16,195 nucleotides of DNA. It comes from a bacterium. GTDB lineage: Bacteria; Desulfobacterota; Deferrimicrobia; Deferrimicrobiales; Deferrimicrobiaceae. Shown here one piece after another: positions 1-7,960 of this stretch; the first letter of the stretch is position 1; each line of letters begins with the position of its first letter. The position numbers and the translations under genes are program-made. The stretch covers positions 1 through 16,195 of the forward strand of contig JAGVHM010000135.1 of NCBI GenBank assembly GCA_020056545.1, written 5' to 3'. The notes below the pieces were generated by a model. That model worked only from the letters and a program-made list of their open reading frames with translations. It searched no databases and was not told the origin of the DNA.

Positions 1-2262
1 CAGGTAGATCCTGAAGGTCGTGCCCACGCCCACCTCGCTGTAGACCCAGATGTAGCCGCCGCTCTGCTTGACGATGCCGTAGACCGTGGACAGCCCCAGC
101 CCCGTCCCCTTCCCCTTCTCCTTCGTGGTGAAAAAGGGCTCGAACAGCCGGCCCTTCGTCTCTTCGCTCATCCCCTCGCCCGTGTCGCTGATGGCGAGCA
201 TCACGTACGATCCGGGCGTGACGACCGCGTGCCGCCGGATGTACATCTCGCCCAGGTCCACGTTCTCCGTCTCGATGGTGACCTTTCCGCCTTTAGGCAT
301 CGCGTCCCGCGCGTTGACGACGATATTCATGATGACCTGCTCGATCTGGCCCGGGTCCACCTTCACGCTCCACAGGCCGGGACGCAGAGCAGTGACCAGA
401 TCGATGTCCTCGCCGATCAGGCGCCGCATCATCCCTTCCATGCCGGCAACCACGGCGTTGAGGTCGAGCACCTTCGGCTGCATAACCTGCTTACGGCTGA
501 AGGCAAGAAGCTGCCGCGTGAGCGACGTGGCGCGCTCCCCGGCCTTCTGGATCTCCTCGACCTCCCGGCGCAGCGGGGACCGGGCGTCAAGACGGTGTAG
601 CAGCAGGTCGGAATACCCCCGGATCGCGGTGAGAAGGTTGTTGAAATCGTGCGCCACCCCTCCCGCCAGCCGCCCGATCGCCTCAATCTTCTGGGACTGG
701 CGGAGCTGCTCTTCGCTCTCCTGGAGGGCCTTCTCGACCTGCTTGCGGTCGGTGATGTCCTCCATGATCCCCACGACCCCGATGACGGCCCCGCAGGGGC
801 CCCGGATGGGCCCCGTCGCCAGGCGGATGTCGACGGGCGCTCCGTCCTTTCTCTGACGGATTACCTCCACACCGGAAAACCCGCCCTCCCGTAACACACG
901 CTCCCTGAGCATGCGGAATTCTTCCTCCTTCCCCTCCGGCACCATCGGAAACGGCCGTCCGAGAACTTCTTCGCTGCTCCATCCGAAGGCTCGCTCCGCG
1001 GCGTGGTTCCACATCGTCATGGTCCCGTCGGCAGTCATCGCCACGATGGGGATGGGCGAGTTATCAACCAAAGACTGCAGCTTGTCGTGCGTTGTCCGCA
1101 GCTCCTCCTCCGCACGCTTCCTCTCCGTGATGTCCCGGATGATCCCGGTGAAGTACGTGCTTTCTCCCGCCTTCCAGGTGGCAAATGAAAGTTCGATGGG
1201 GAACTCCGTCCCGTCTTTCCTCAGCCCGTGCATCTCGACGGTCCTCCCGATGAAGCGCGGCTCCCCCGTCTCCAGGAACCTCGCCATACCGTGCGCGTGG
1301 GTGGTCCGGTACCGCTCGGGAATCAGCAAGAAGAGGCTCCCGCCTTCCGCTTCCGCCTTCGTGTATCCGAACAGCTTCTCGGCAGAGGAGTTGAAGAAGA
1401 CGATCCTGCCCGCAGAGTCCATGGAAACGATCCCGTCGGTGGCGGTATCCGCAAGGCTTTGAAAGCGGTATTCGCTCTCGTAGTGCCTCTCCTCCGCCGC
1501 CTTCTTGTCCGTGATGTCCAGCAGCAGGCCGTCCACGTAGGCGAATTTTCCTTCCTCGTCGTAGACCAGCTGCCGCCGGTCCGCAACCCAACGGATGCTC
1601 CCGTCCCTGTGCAGGGTGCGGTATTCCACCCGCAGGACCCTCCGCCGCTCGCGCACGGCCTCCCGGAAGACCTGTTTCACGCGCTCCAGGTCGCCGGGGT
1701 GAATCAGGCTGCGCCAGCTCACGGAGCCGCTCAAGAATTCCTCCGGCAGGTAGCCGGTCATCCGCCGGACGTCGGCTCCGATGAACACGATGGACCAGTC
1801 CCGCAACCCCCTGTAGACGACCCCGGGGATGTTGTTCATCAGGGAGATCAGGCGGCCGGCCAGTTCCTCGTGCCGGCGGGACTGGAGGTTCACCGCCTTC
1901 TCCGCCTCCTTTATCGTCGTGATGTCCGACAGGTAATGGATCGCCCCGACAAGGCGCCCGCGCGCGTCGACCACGGGATCGACGGTCACCTTTATCCACG
2001 ACTTTTTTTCGGGAAGCTCGATCTCCACAGTTTCCCTGCGCAGGCTCTTCTTCATGCACGCGAATAGGCAATCGGGGACAGGTTCCCCTGTCTTGTGGAT
2101 CAGCGAATAACAGGTTTGCCCGATGATCTTTTCCCGCGGGAGGCCCAGAAACGACTCCATCGCGGCGTTGACCCAGGCGAACCGGTAATCGCGGTCGACG
2201 ACAGCGACCGCGTCGGGCATGGAGGAAAAAATCTTTTCCCACTGAAAACTGTTTTTTTTCAA
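1..2262 (-). CDS. Multi-PAS sensor histidine kinase (3' end beyond window)
   Basis: Sensor kinase that probably autophosphorylates on His and passes the phosphate to a response regulator. The frame is open from 2262 to the window edge (754 residues seen). Four PAS modules, each ending in a PAC-like D-I-T motif, lie at about residues 7-120, 138-258, 265-385 and 395-510. A HisKA dimerisation domain follows with H-box GGVAHDFNNLL (His538), then a HATPase_c domain with N-box Asn650, DTGEGM (Asp693) and GTGLGLS near 722. No membrane segment is visible, so it is probably cytoplasmic. The start chosen is TTG at 2262: AGGA lies 6 bases upstream, it includes the first PAS helix, and there is no ATG or GTG between it and an upstream in-frame stop at 2341-2343. 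ATG at 2220 would cut into PAS1. The catalytic core is almost complete at the edge; whether a receiver domain follows cannot be seen. The ligand is unknown. It lies downstream of the SYLF gene on the same strand. Confidence 0.93.
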   Translation of the reverse strand, partial: MKKNSFQWEKIFSSMPDAVAVVDRDYRFAWVNAAMESFLGLPREKIIGQTCYSLIHKTGEPVPDCLFACMKKSLRRETVEIELPEKKSWIKVTVDPVVDARGRLVGAIHYLSDITTIKEAEKAVNLQSRRHEELAGRLISLMNNIPGVVYRGLRDWSIVFIGADVRRMTGYLPEEFLSGSVSWRSLIHPGDLERVKQVFREAVRERRRVLRVEYRTLHRDGSIRWVADRRQLVYDEEGKFAYVDGLLLDITDKKAAEERHYESEYRFQSLADTATDGIVSMDSAGRIVFFNSSAEKLFGYTKAEAEGGSLFLLIPERYRTTHAHGMARFLETGEPRFIGRTVEMHGLRKDGTEFPIELSFATWKAGESTYFTGIIRDITERKRAEEELRTTHDKLQSLVDNSPIPIVAMTADGTMTMWNHAAERAFGWSSEEVLGRPFPMVPEGKEEEFRMLRERVLREGGFSGVEVIRQRKDGAPVDIRLATGPIRGPCGAVIGVVGIMEDITDRKQVEKALQESEEQLRQSQKIEAIGRLAGGVAHDFNNLLTAIRGYSDLLLHRLDARSPLRREVEEIQKAGERATSLTRQLLAFSRKQVMQPKVLDLNAVVAGMEGMMRRLIGEDIDLVTALRPGLWSVKVDPGQIEQVIMNIVVNARDAMPKGGKVTIETENVDLGEMYIRRHAVVTPGSYVMLAISDTGEGMSEETKGRLFEPFFTTKEKGKGTGLGLSTVYGIVKQSGGYIWVYSEVGVGTTFRIYL

Positions 2263-2268
2263 TCTATT

Positions 2269-2272
2269 TCCT
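2269..2272 (-). promoter_or_regulatory. Shine-Dalgarno site for the TTG-start kinase
   Basis: AGGA is placed 6 bases before the TTG at 2262-2260 on the minus strand. It supports the non-ATG start of the sensor kinase. The second to fourth codons contain a run of eight A (2252-2259). Confidence 0.6.
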
Positions 2273-2373
2273 ACGGTTACCCTATTCGCCTCTCCTTGCC
2301 ACCAGCCAGAAATATCTATCGGAAAATCTTCCTGTTCCCTTCAATACATTGTTTGATATACGGTGCTCCGCCT

Positions 2374-3075
2374 CTAATCCTTTATCGTCTCTACTGTGTG
2401 TCTCGCAAGCGCCTTCCTGAGTCTCGCCGCCGCCGCCGGCACCTGTATCCCGTCGCCATCGAGGATTTCCCGGGGGCGGATTTTTCCCTTGCCGTAGAAC
2501 GCCGCGTTCGACTCGTCGACGATCTGGAGGACGGAGCCTTCAAGGGACACGCCCGCGAACAGCCCGCGGTTCCGCGAGTAGGAATATATCTCCGCCTTCA
2601 GTTTCTCGTCGGTCGCCGCCTCGGCACGCCGCCCCACAGGCCCCGCCGCCACCGCCGCATCGGCTCCCAGGGTGAATTTCCCGTTGAGGATGCCGTCGAT
2701 GCTCTTGCCGGACTTGAATACTAGGATCACGTCGGTGGACTCCGCGCCTATCTGCCACCCCACACTCCCCCCCGCGATGGAAACGAATACCGGGGCGCTC
2801 CACCTTCCACCTTTTTCCCGTACGGTCAGGATCCCCCTCCCGTACCGGCCTCCCAGCACGAAGCCCACCTTGATGACGCTGGGGATTATGGCGATTCCAT
2901 GTGCGTCGCGCAGAAGCGACGGAGGAATCCCCGTTTCGGGGATGGCCATGATCTCTTCCAACGCTTCCGTGGCCGACTCGACCTTTTCCGTCTCCTTGCC
3001 TGAGGCAAACGCTTGCGTCGATACAATGGCAAGAACGACTGCCGTAATCACGAGGAGCGACAATATCTTCTTCAT
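2374..3075 (-). CDS. Exported SYLF-domain (Ysc84-like, DUF500) protein
   Basis: A 233-residue protein with an N-terminal signal peptide (MKKILSLLVITAVVLAIV..., probable cleavage after about Ala24). A SYLF/Ysc84 lipid-binding domain covers most of the rest. Family hallmarks visible are the A-x-G-I-A-I-I-P segment, V-G-F-V-L-G-G-R-Y-G-R-G, the W-x-A-P-x-F motif, a Gly-rich G-G-S-V-G-W-Q-I-G-A turn and the late L-F-A-G-V-S-L-E-G segment. The eukaryotic relatives bind phosphoinositides. Bacterial members are secreted or periplasmic and mostly of unknown function, so no specific role is assigned. A strong Shine-Dalgarno sequence (GGAGGAAGGA, 3081-3090 minus strand) precedes the ATG. It is divergent from dctP and 111 bases upstream of the kinase on the same strand. 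The two could be co-transcribed, but the gap and the separate ribosome site leave this open. Confidence 0.9.
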   Translation of the reverse strand: MKKILSLLVITAVVLAIVSTQAFASGKETEKVESATEALEEIMAIPETGIPPSLLRDAHGIAIIPSVIKVGFVLGGRYGRGILTVREKGGRWSAPVFVSIAGGSVGWQIGAESTDVILVFKSGKSIDGILNGKFTLGADAAVAAGPVGRRAEAATDEKLKAEIYSYSRNRGLFAGVSLEGSVLQIVDESNAAFYGKGKIRPREILDGDGIQVPAAAARLRKALARHTVETIKD

Positions 3076-3177
3076 GATGTTCCTTCCTCCGTTATGGTGG
3101 CGGGAAGCCGCAAGAGAAACCGTTCTCGGGCGACAACGGCGTCCCGGCCCCGAACTGCTGTTTTGATATAGTTATTC

Positions 3178-3206
3178 TTGCAAACCGTGGAGAAAATAGC
3201 CATAAT
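3178..3206 (+). promoter_or_regulatory. Predicted sigma70-type promoter of the dctP operon
   Basis: TTGCAA (3178-3183) and CATAAT (3201-3206) are separated by exactly 17 bases. The -10 matches the consensus at 5 of 6 positions and the -35 at 4 of 6. Transcription would start near 3213, giving a leader of about 68 bases. No other plus-strand promoter of similar quality is seen in this gap. Confidence 0.55.
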
Positions 3207-3207
3207 T

Positions 3208-3245
3208 TCCGGCGTCCGGAGCAAGCGGCGAGGGATCTGCCGGAC
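3208..3245 (+). promoter_or_regulatory. Dyad/alternative hairpins at the predicted start of transcription
   Basis: TCCGG-CGT-CCGGA (3208-3220) is a perfect 5-bp inverted repeat directly after the -10 box. A second copy of the half site, GCCGGAC (3239-3245), can pair either with TCCGGC (3208-3213) or with GTCCGG (3214-3219), so the foldings exclude one another. This could be an operator for an unseen regulator or a leader structure. GC-rich DNA makes such short dyads fairly common, so the call is tentative. Confidence 0.35.
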
Positions 3246-3265
3246 AAGGTTATTTCGAATTTTCC

Positions 3266-3274
3266 AAAGGAGGT
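3266..3274 (+). promoter_or_regulatory. Strong ribosome binding site of dctP
   Basis: AAAGGAGGT, close to a full anti-16S match, lies 6 bases before the ATG at 3281. It is much stronger than the sites in front of the downstream operon genes. This agrees with the high protein level usually needed for a periplasmic binding protein. Confidence 0.8.
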
Positions 3275-3280
3275 TTTGAA

Positions 3281-4300
3281 ATGCGCACAAGGATGATTCT
3301 ACCCCTGGCCCTGACGCTGCTGTTCGGCGCGATGATCCTGGCGCCGGCCCCGGCCGTCTCCGCGGAGGCGATCAAGCTCACGTACGCCAACTTCCCCCCC
3401 GCCCCGACCTTCCCTTGCGTCCAGATGGAGCACTGGGCGAAGGAGGTGGAGAAGCGGACAGCCGGAAAGGTGAAGGTGCAGACCTTCCCCGGCGGGACCC
3501 TGCTGCCTGCGAAAAACATCTTCGACGGGGTGATCTCCGGCCTGGCGGACATCGGCAACTTCGCCATGAGCTACCAGCCGGGGCGGTTCCCCGTGTCCGA
3601 GGTCGTGGACCTCCCGCTGGGCTTTAAGAGCGCCAAGGTCGCAAGTCTCACGCTCTACGACTTAATCGAAAAGTACAAGCCCAAGGAGTTCGAGAAGGTG
3701 AAGATACTCACCCTCTTCACCTGCCCGCCGATGAACTTCATGACGAAGACCCCGGTCAGGTCGCTCGCCGACCTTAAAGGAATGGAGCTTCGGGTCGCGG
3801 GGACGAGCGCCGAAATAGTGAAACGCCTGGGCGGCATACCGGTCGCCATGCCCCAGTCCGAAACGCCGGAGGCGATCCAGAAGGGGGTCGTCAAGGGGAT
3901 GGTGTCGTCCATGGAAATACTCAAGGACTTCAAGTTCGCCGCCTATACGCCCAACGCCACCGTCGCCAATCTCTCCGTCGTCACCTTCGCCGTCGTCATG
4001 AACATGGAGAAGTGGAACTCGCTCCCCGCGGACGTGAAGAAGGTGTTCGACGACATGCGCCGTGAGCAGGCGCTGTGGACGGGGAACTACGTTGACGGCC
4101 ACGTCGCGGAAGCGCTCGACTGGTCGAAGAAGAACCACAACCTGCAGATGTTCAGCCTGTCGGCTGCGGACACTGCAACCGCCAATAGCCTTCTCGAGCC
4201 AATGGTTGACGACTACGTTAAGCGGGTTACGGCGGCCGGACTGCCCGGGAAACAGATAGTCGCCGACGTGATGGCATTGAAGAAGAAGAACGAGAAGTAA
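3281..4300 (+). CDS. dctP: TRAP transporter solute-binding protein (DctP family)
   Basis: Periplasmic ligand-binding subunit of a TRAP transporter, which binds a carboxylated substrate and delivers it to the DctQM permease. It has 339 residues, the usual family size. The signal peptide covers about residues 1-28 with an A-V-S-A type cleavage site. Family features seen include Y-A-N near residue 35, F-P-G-G-T-L (69-74), the F-D-G-V-x-x-G-x-A-D-I-G segment (81-92) and D-L-K-G-M-E-L-R-V (164-172). By family comparison Arg171 is the expected carboxylate-clamping residue. It is the first gene of the operon, 17 bases before dctQ. The substrate cannot be read from sequence; the downstream iorAB-paaK genes suggest an aromatic or 2-oxo acid. 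Confidence 0.93.
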   Translation: MRTRMILPLALTLLFGAMILAPAPAVSAEAIKLTYANFPPAPTFPCVQMEHWAKEVEKRTAGKVKVQTFPGGTLLPAKNIFDGVISGLADIGNFAMSYQPGRFPVSEVVDLPLGFKSAKVASLTLYDLIEKYKPKEFEKVKILTLFTCPPMNFMTKTPVRSLADLKGMELRVAGTSAEIVKRLGGIPVAMPQSETPEAIQKGVVKGMVSSMEILKDFKFAAYTPNATVANLSVVTFAVVMNMEKWNSLPADVKKVFDDMRREQALWTGNYVDGHVAEALDWSKKNHNLQMFSLSAADTATANSLLEPMVDDYVKRVTAAGLPGKQIVADVMALKKKNEK

Positions 4301-4317
4301 GAGCAGATCCGGTTTAG

Positions 4318-4806
4318 ATGGACCTGGAACGGCTTTCCGCGCTTCTGCGGAAAATCTTGATGATCGCCGGGGGCGCGGCGCTCCTCGCGCTCACGCTCCT
4401 GGCGACGCTCAACGTGACGCTTAGGATCTTCAAGGCCCCGGTGAGCGGGACGTACGAGATCGTCTCCTTCCTCGGGGCGATCGTCACCGCGGGGGCCCTG
4501 GGCTACACCCAGAAGCGCAAGGACCACATCGTCGTGGACATCCTGTCGGAGAAGTTCCCGGCGCCGGTCAAGCGCGCACTCGACGCGGCAAGCTACGCCG
4601 TCACGTTTATCCTTTTTTCAATCGTCTCATGGCAGACGTTCGTATACGGGAAAAGGCTGATGCAGACCGGGGAGCTTTCGGAGACGCTGAAGATCGCCTA
4701 CCACCCCTTCGTGTTCCTGACATCACTGGGGTTCGCCGCCCTCGCGCTGACCCTGCTGCTCGATCTGCTCGAAACCCTCTGGGCCAGGAAAGAAGACACG
4801 CCGTGA
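4318..4806 (+). CDS. dctQ: TRAP transporter small permease subunit (DctQ family)
   Basis: A 162-residue inner-membrane protein with four hydrophobic segments at about residues 14-38, 45-63, 85-108 and 132-157, the usual DctQ layout. The conserved segment Q-K-R-K-D-H-I-V-V-D-I-L (about 62-73), typical of DctQ proteins, is present between segments 2 and 3. It partners with DctM in the sodium-coupled permease. The ATG is 17 bases after dctP and has only a poor Shine-Dalgarno sequence, so translation probably depends on the upstream gene. The stop codon overlaps the GTG start of dctM. Confidence 0.9.
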   Translation: MDLERLSALLRKILMIAGGAALLALTLLATLNVTLRIFKAPVSGTYEIVSFLGAIVTAGALGYTQKRKDHIVVDILSEKFPAPVKRALDAASYAVTFILFSIVSWQTFVYGKRLMQTGELSETLKIAYHPFVFLTSLGFAALALTLLLDLLETLWARKEDTP

Positions 4807-6107
4807 GCGGACCGGTCGTCGGCCTGTACGGCATAGCTGTCATGTTTTTCATCCTGTTCGTGCTGCGGGTCCCCGCCGCGTTCACGATGACGCTGGTCGG
4901 ATTCCTGGGGATCGCCTTCGTGACATCCTTCGACGCTGCCTTCTCCATGGTGGGCACGGAGATGTGGAACATCTTCTCCAACTACGGGCTGACCGTGATC
5001 CCCCTGTTCATCCTCGTCGGCGAGATCGTCCACTATGCCGGATACAACTTCAGCCTCTACGACGCGACCTACAAGTGGTTCGGCCACTTCCGCGGGGGGC
5101 TCGCGATGACGACGATCATGGCGTCCGCGGCCTTCTCCGCCATCTCCGGGTCGAACACGGCGACCGCGGCGACGATGAGCGCCGTCGCCATCCCGGCGAT
5201 GAAGGAGTACAAGTACCACCCGATGCTAAGCGCGGGCTCCGTCGCCGCCGGGGCCACGCTCGGCGTCCTCATCCCTCCATCGATCGTGCTCGTGGTGTAC
5301 GGCCTCTACACCGGCCAGTCGATCGGCAAACTGTTTTTCGGGAACGTCATCCCCAGCGCCATCCTCACCGCCGCCATCCTCGGGACGGTCGTGTGGATAT
5401 GCCGCCTGCACCCGGACTGGGGGGCGGCCGGCCCGCGGTTCAGCTGGAAGGAGCGGATGAAGGCGCTGCCCGAGGCGATCGACATCCTGGTGCTGTTCGG
5501 GATCATCATGTACGCATTGTTCACGGGAGTCGTCACCGCCACGGAGGCCGCGGCCATCAGCTGTTTCCTGGGGCTCGTCATTTGCCTCGCGCGCCGCAAG
5601 CTGACCTGGAAGAAGTTCGTCGACTCCATGACCGATACCCTGCGCATCTCCTGCATGGTCTTCATGATCGTGGCCGGTGCGGTCGTCTTCGCCCGGTTCC
5701 TGACGCTCACCCGCCTCCCCTTCGAGGCCGCCGCGTGGATCCAGACGCTTGCACTGCCAAATTGGATGGTGCTCTGGGTGATCCTGCTCTGCTACATCAT
5801 CGGCGGCTGCATCATGGACGCGCTGGCGTTCCTGCTCGTCTCGCTGCCGATCTTCTATCCCCTGGTGATCCAGCTCGGATACGACCCGATCTGGTTCGGC
5901 CAGGTGATCACCATCGTCACGACTATGGGCTCCATAATGCCGCCCATCGGCATCTGCTGCTACGTCGTCTCCGGGATGTCGGGGATCCCCCTGGCCACGG
6001 TTTTCCGGGGGAGCTTCTACTACATGCCTTCCTACATCATCTCCATCATCGTCCTCATGATCTCCCCGTACTGGACGGTGCTGGTGCTGTCCGATCTCGT
6101 TAAGTAA
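4803..6107 (+). CDS. dctM: TRAP transporter large permease subunit (DctM family)
   Basis: A 434-residue polytopic membrane protein with about twelve hydrophobic segments, matching the DctM/large TRAP permease family in length. Visible family features include F-x-L-R-V-P-x-A-F near the N terminus, the G-S-N-T-A-T-A-A-T region in the N-terminal half, L-G-V-L-I-P-P-S-I, and M-G-S-I-M-P-P-I-G-I in the C-terminal half. The two P-P-containing loops are the repeat-related elements that form the transport core. The start is set at GTG 4803, which gives a 4-base GTGA overlap with the dctQ stop and begins right at the first membrane helix. A longer ATG start at 4629 would place 58 Arg/Pro-rich residues inside dctQ and is unlikely. 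It works with DctP and DctQ. Confidence 0.93.
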   Translation: MSGPVVGLYGIAVMFFILFVLRVPAAFTMTLVGFLGIAFVTSFDAAFSMVGTEMWNIFSNYGLTVIPLFILVGEIVHYAGYNFSLYDATYKWFGHFRGGLAMTTIMASAAFSAISGSNTATAATMSAVAIPAMKEYKYHPMLSAGSVAAGATLGVLIPPSIVLVVYGLYTGQSIGKLFFGNVIPSAILTAAILGTVVWICRLHPDWGAAGPRFSWKERMKALPEAIDILVLFGIIMYALFTGVVTATEAAAISCFLGLVICLARRKLTWKKFVDSMTDTLRISCMVFMIVAGAVVFARFLTLTRLPFEAAAWIQTLALPNWMVLWVILLCYIIGGCIMDALAFLLVSLPIFYPLVIQLGYDPIWFGQVITIVTTMGSIMPPIGICCYVVSGMSGIPLATVFRGSFYYMPSYIISIIVLMISPYWTVLVLSDLVK

Positions 6108-6124
6108 CCGGTCCCGGGCACCCC

Positions 6125-7960
6125 ATGAGCGCGCGCGTCCTGATGCTGGGAAACGAGGCGATCGCCCGCGGGCTGGTCGAGTGCGGCTGTTCCGTCGCCG
6201 CCTCCTATCCAGGTACTCCGGCTTCCGAGATCCTCTCGGCGGCCGTCCAATGGCGGAAGGCGTGCGGCGTCCCGATGCACATCCAGTGGGCGGTGAACGA
6301 GAAGGTCGCGATGGAGATCGCCTACACGGCGAGCCTTACAGGGCTTCGCTCCGCGGTGAGCATGAAGCAGGTGGGCCTGAACGTCGCCTCCGATCCACTG
6401 ATGAGCGCCGCATACACCGGGGTCGTGGGAGGATTCCTCGTCATCAGTGCGGACGACCCCGGACCCCACTCCTCCCAGACCGAGCAGGACAGCCGGCTGA
6501 TGGCGATGATGGCGAAGGTCCCCGTGCTGGACCCGGCCTCCCCCGCGCACGCCAGAGACCTGGTCGAAATCGGATACGAACTCTCGGAGACCTTCGGGAT
6601 CCCGGTGATGCTGCGCCCCACCACGAGGGTCTGCCACGCATGCCAGGACATCCTCCCGGGGGAAGTGCGGCAGCTTGGCCGCAAGGCCGACTTCAGGAAA
6701 ACTCCGGCCCGATGGGCCGCCACCCCCGCCTTCCGCTTCGAGCTCCATCGGGAACTCGCCGGGAAACTGCGGGCCATAGCCGCCTGGCCCCGCACCGCGC
6801 CGCTGCGCCTGAACCCCCACGCGGCAAGCCGGCGGGCGGTGGTTGCATCCGGGGTTGTCTCGGCGCACGCGGTGGATGTTCTCCTGGAAGCAGGGCTATG
6901 GGACAGCGTTCCTATATACCAGGTGGTCCAGCCATACCCGCTTCACTCCGGGTTCATAGCGCATATCCTCGAGGCATACGAAGAGATCCTGGTGCTGGAG
7001 GAGACAGCGCCTGTGATCGAGATGCAGATCCTTGACCGCCAACGAGTACGCGGCAGGATGACCGGGGCGGTGCCGGAGGCGGGGGAACTCCTTCCTGAAA
7101 TCGTCGATCGCCTGATCGCGGAATTCGCGGGGCTACCCGTGAAAGCGGAACAGGCCGAGGCGAAGGGCGGGGGACGGCGGCCCACCCTTTGCGCCGGTTG
7201 CCCCCACCGTTCCAGTTTTTATGCCATCAAGAAGGCGGCCCCTCGGGGGATCTATCCAAGCGACATCGGGTGCTACACGCTGGGTCTGAACCTGGGAGGG
7301 GTCGACACGGTCCTGTGCATGGGCGCCGCGGTCAGCCAGGCCGCAGGGTTCTACCAGGCGTACCATCTGGCCGGGGAAGAGATCGACATCGTGGCGACCA
7401 TCGGCGACTCCACCTTCTACCACGCCGGGGTACCGCCCCTGATAGACGCGGTCGTCCAGGGCGCCCGCTTCGTGCTCGTGATCCTGGACAACTCCACCAC
7501 GGCGATGACCGGGTACCAGACGACCCCGGCACTCGGCATCGGGGCGGCGGGCGAACCCACGGGCATTGTCGACATGGAAACGCTCGTGCGCGGGTGCGGA
7601 GTCGGGTTCTGCAAGGTGGGGATCCCAAGCCGGCTCCCCGAGTTCGTCGGCCTCCTGAAGGAGGCCGTCGCGTACAGCCACGCGCACGGCCCGGCGGTGG
7701 TCATCGCCCGCGAGCCCTGCGTGATGGACAGGCGGCTGGCAAGCCGCCTGAAGACGGGGAGGAAGGCGCGCGTAAACGAGGAGTGCGACGGCTGCCGCCA
7801 CTGCACGGAGCAGTTCGAGTGTCCGGCTCTCGTGTACGACGACGGAGGGAACAGGGTGTTCGTCGACACGCTTATGTGCACGGGATGCGGCGTTTGCCTC
7901 CACGTCTGCCCACGCGGCGCGATCGTTGAAGAGGACCAGGGAGTGGTGGGAAAGTCGTGA
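6125..7960 (+). CDS. iorA: Indolepyruvate ferredoxin oxidoreductase, alpha subunit
   Basis: Catalytic subunit of the thiamine-diphosphate enzyme that converts arylpyruvates (indolepyruvate, phenylpyruvate and relatives) plus CoA to arylacetyl-CoA and CO2, reducing ferredoxin. It has 611 residues, the normal IorA length. The N-terminal pyrimidine-binding half begins L-G-N-E-A-I-A-R-G and contains Y-P-G-T-P-A-S-E-I. The C-terminal TPP half contains C-A-G-C-P-H-R-S and G-D-S-T-F-Y-H-A-G (G427) followed by L-D-N-S-T-T-A-M-T-G. A two-cluster ferredoxin tail has Cys554/557/560/566 and Cys585/588/591/595. The ATG is 17 bases after dctM with no clear ribosome site. The stop overlaps iorB (GTGA). Exact keto-acid preference is not readable. 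Confidence 0.95.
   Translation: MSARVLMLGNEAIARGLVECGCSVAASYPGTPASEILSAAVQWRKACGVPMHIQWAVNEKVAMEIAYTASLTGLRSAVSMKQVGLNVASDPLMSAAYTGVVGGFLVISADDPGPHSSQTEQDSRLMAMMAKVPVLDPASPAHARDLVEIGYELSETFGIPVMLRPTTRVCHACQDILPGEVRQLGRKADFRKTPARWAATPAFRFELHRELAGKLRAIAAWPRTAPLRLNPHAASRRAVVASGVVSAHAVDVLLEAGLWDSVPIYQVVQPYPLHSGFIAHILEAYEEILVLEETAPVIEMQILDRQRVRGRMTGAVPEAGELLPEIVDRLIAEFAGLPVKAEQAEAKGGGRRPTLCAGCPHRSSFYAIKKAAPRGIYPSDIGCYTLGLNLGGVDTVLCMGAAVSQAAGFYQAYHLAGEEIDIVATIGDSTFYHAGVPPLIDAVVQGARFVLVILDNSTTAMTGYQTTPALGIGAAGEPTGIVDMETLVRGCGVGFCKVGIPSRLPEFVGLLKEAVAYSHAHGPAVVIAREPCVMDRRLASRLKTGRKARVNEECDGCRHCTEQFECPALVYDDGGNRVFVDTLMCTGCGVCLHVCPRGAIVEEDQGVVGKS

Larger units (their letters stand above)
3076..3280. promoter_or_regulatory. 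Divergent intergenic region between SYLF gene and dctP
   Basis: 205 bases between two divergent genes, more AT-rich in the middle (about 3160-3210) than the flanking coding DNA. The plus-strand side holds the promoter and dyad annotated separately. No convincing minus-strand promoter was found for the SYLF gene beyond a weak AT-rich patch at about 3160-3175. No small ORF here has its own ribosome site. Confidence 0.6.

Noticed and set aside
86..2242. Several open frames on both strands across the kinase region, suggesting a broken kinase gene
   Set aside because: Reading the minus strand in one frame from 2262 to base 1 gives continuous PAS, HisKA and HATPase sequence without a stop. The other frames are shadows, and no frameshift is needed.
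3162..3182. Possible sigma54 promoter (TTGCA as a -12 element)
   Set aside because: The matching -24 GG element is missing at the required distance, and the same bases fit a sigma70-type -35 with a correctly spaced -10.
4629..4802. Longer N-terminal extension of dctM from ATG 4629
   Set aside because: The extension lies wholly inside dctQ, is charged and Arg/Pro-rich, and has no place in the DctM family. GTG 4803 with the GTGA overlap fits family length and topology.
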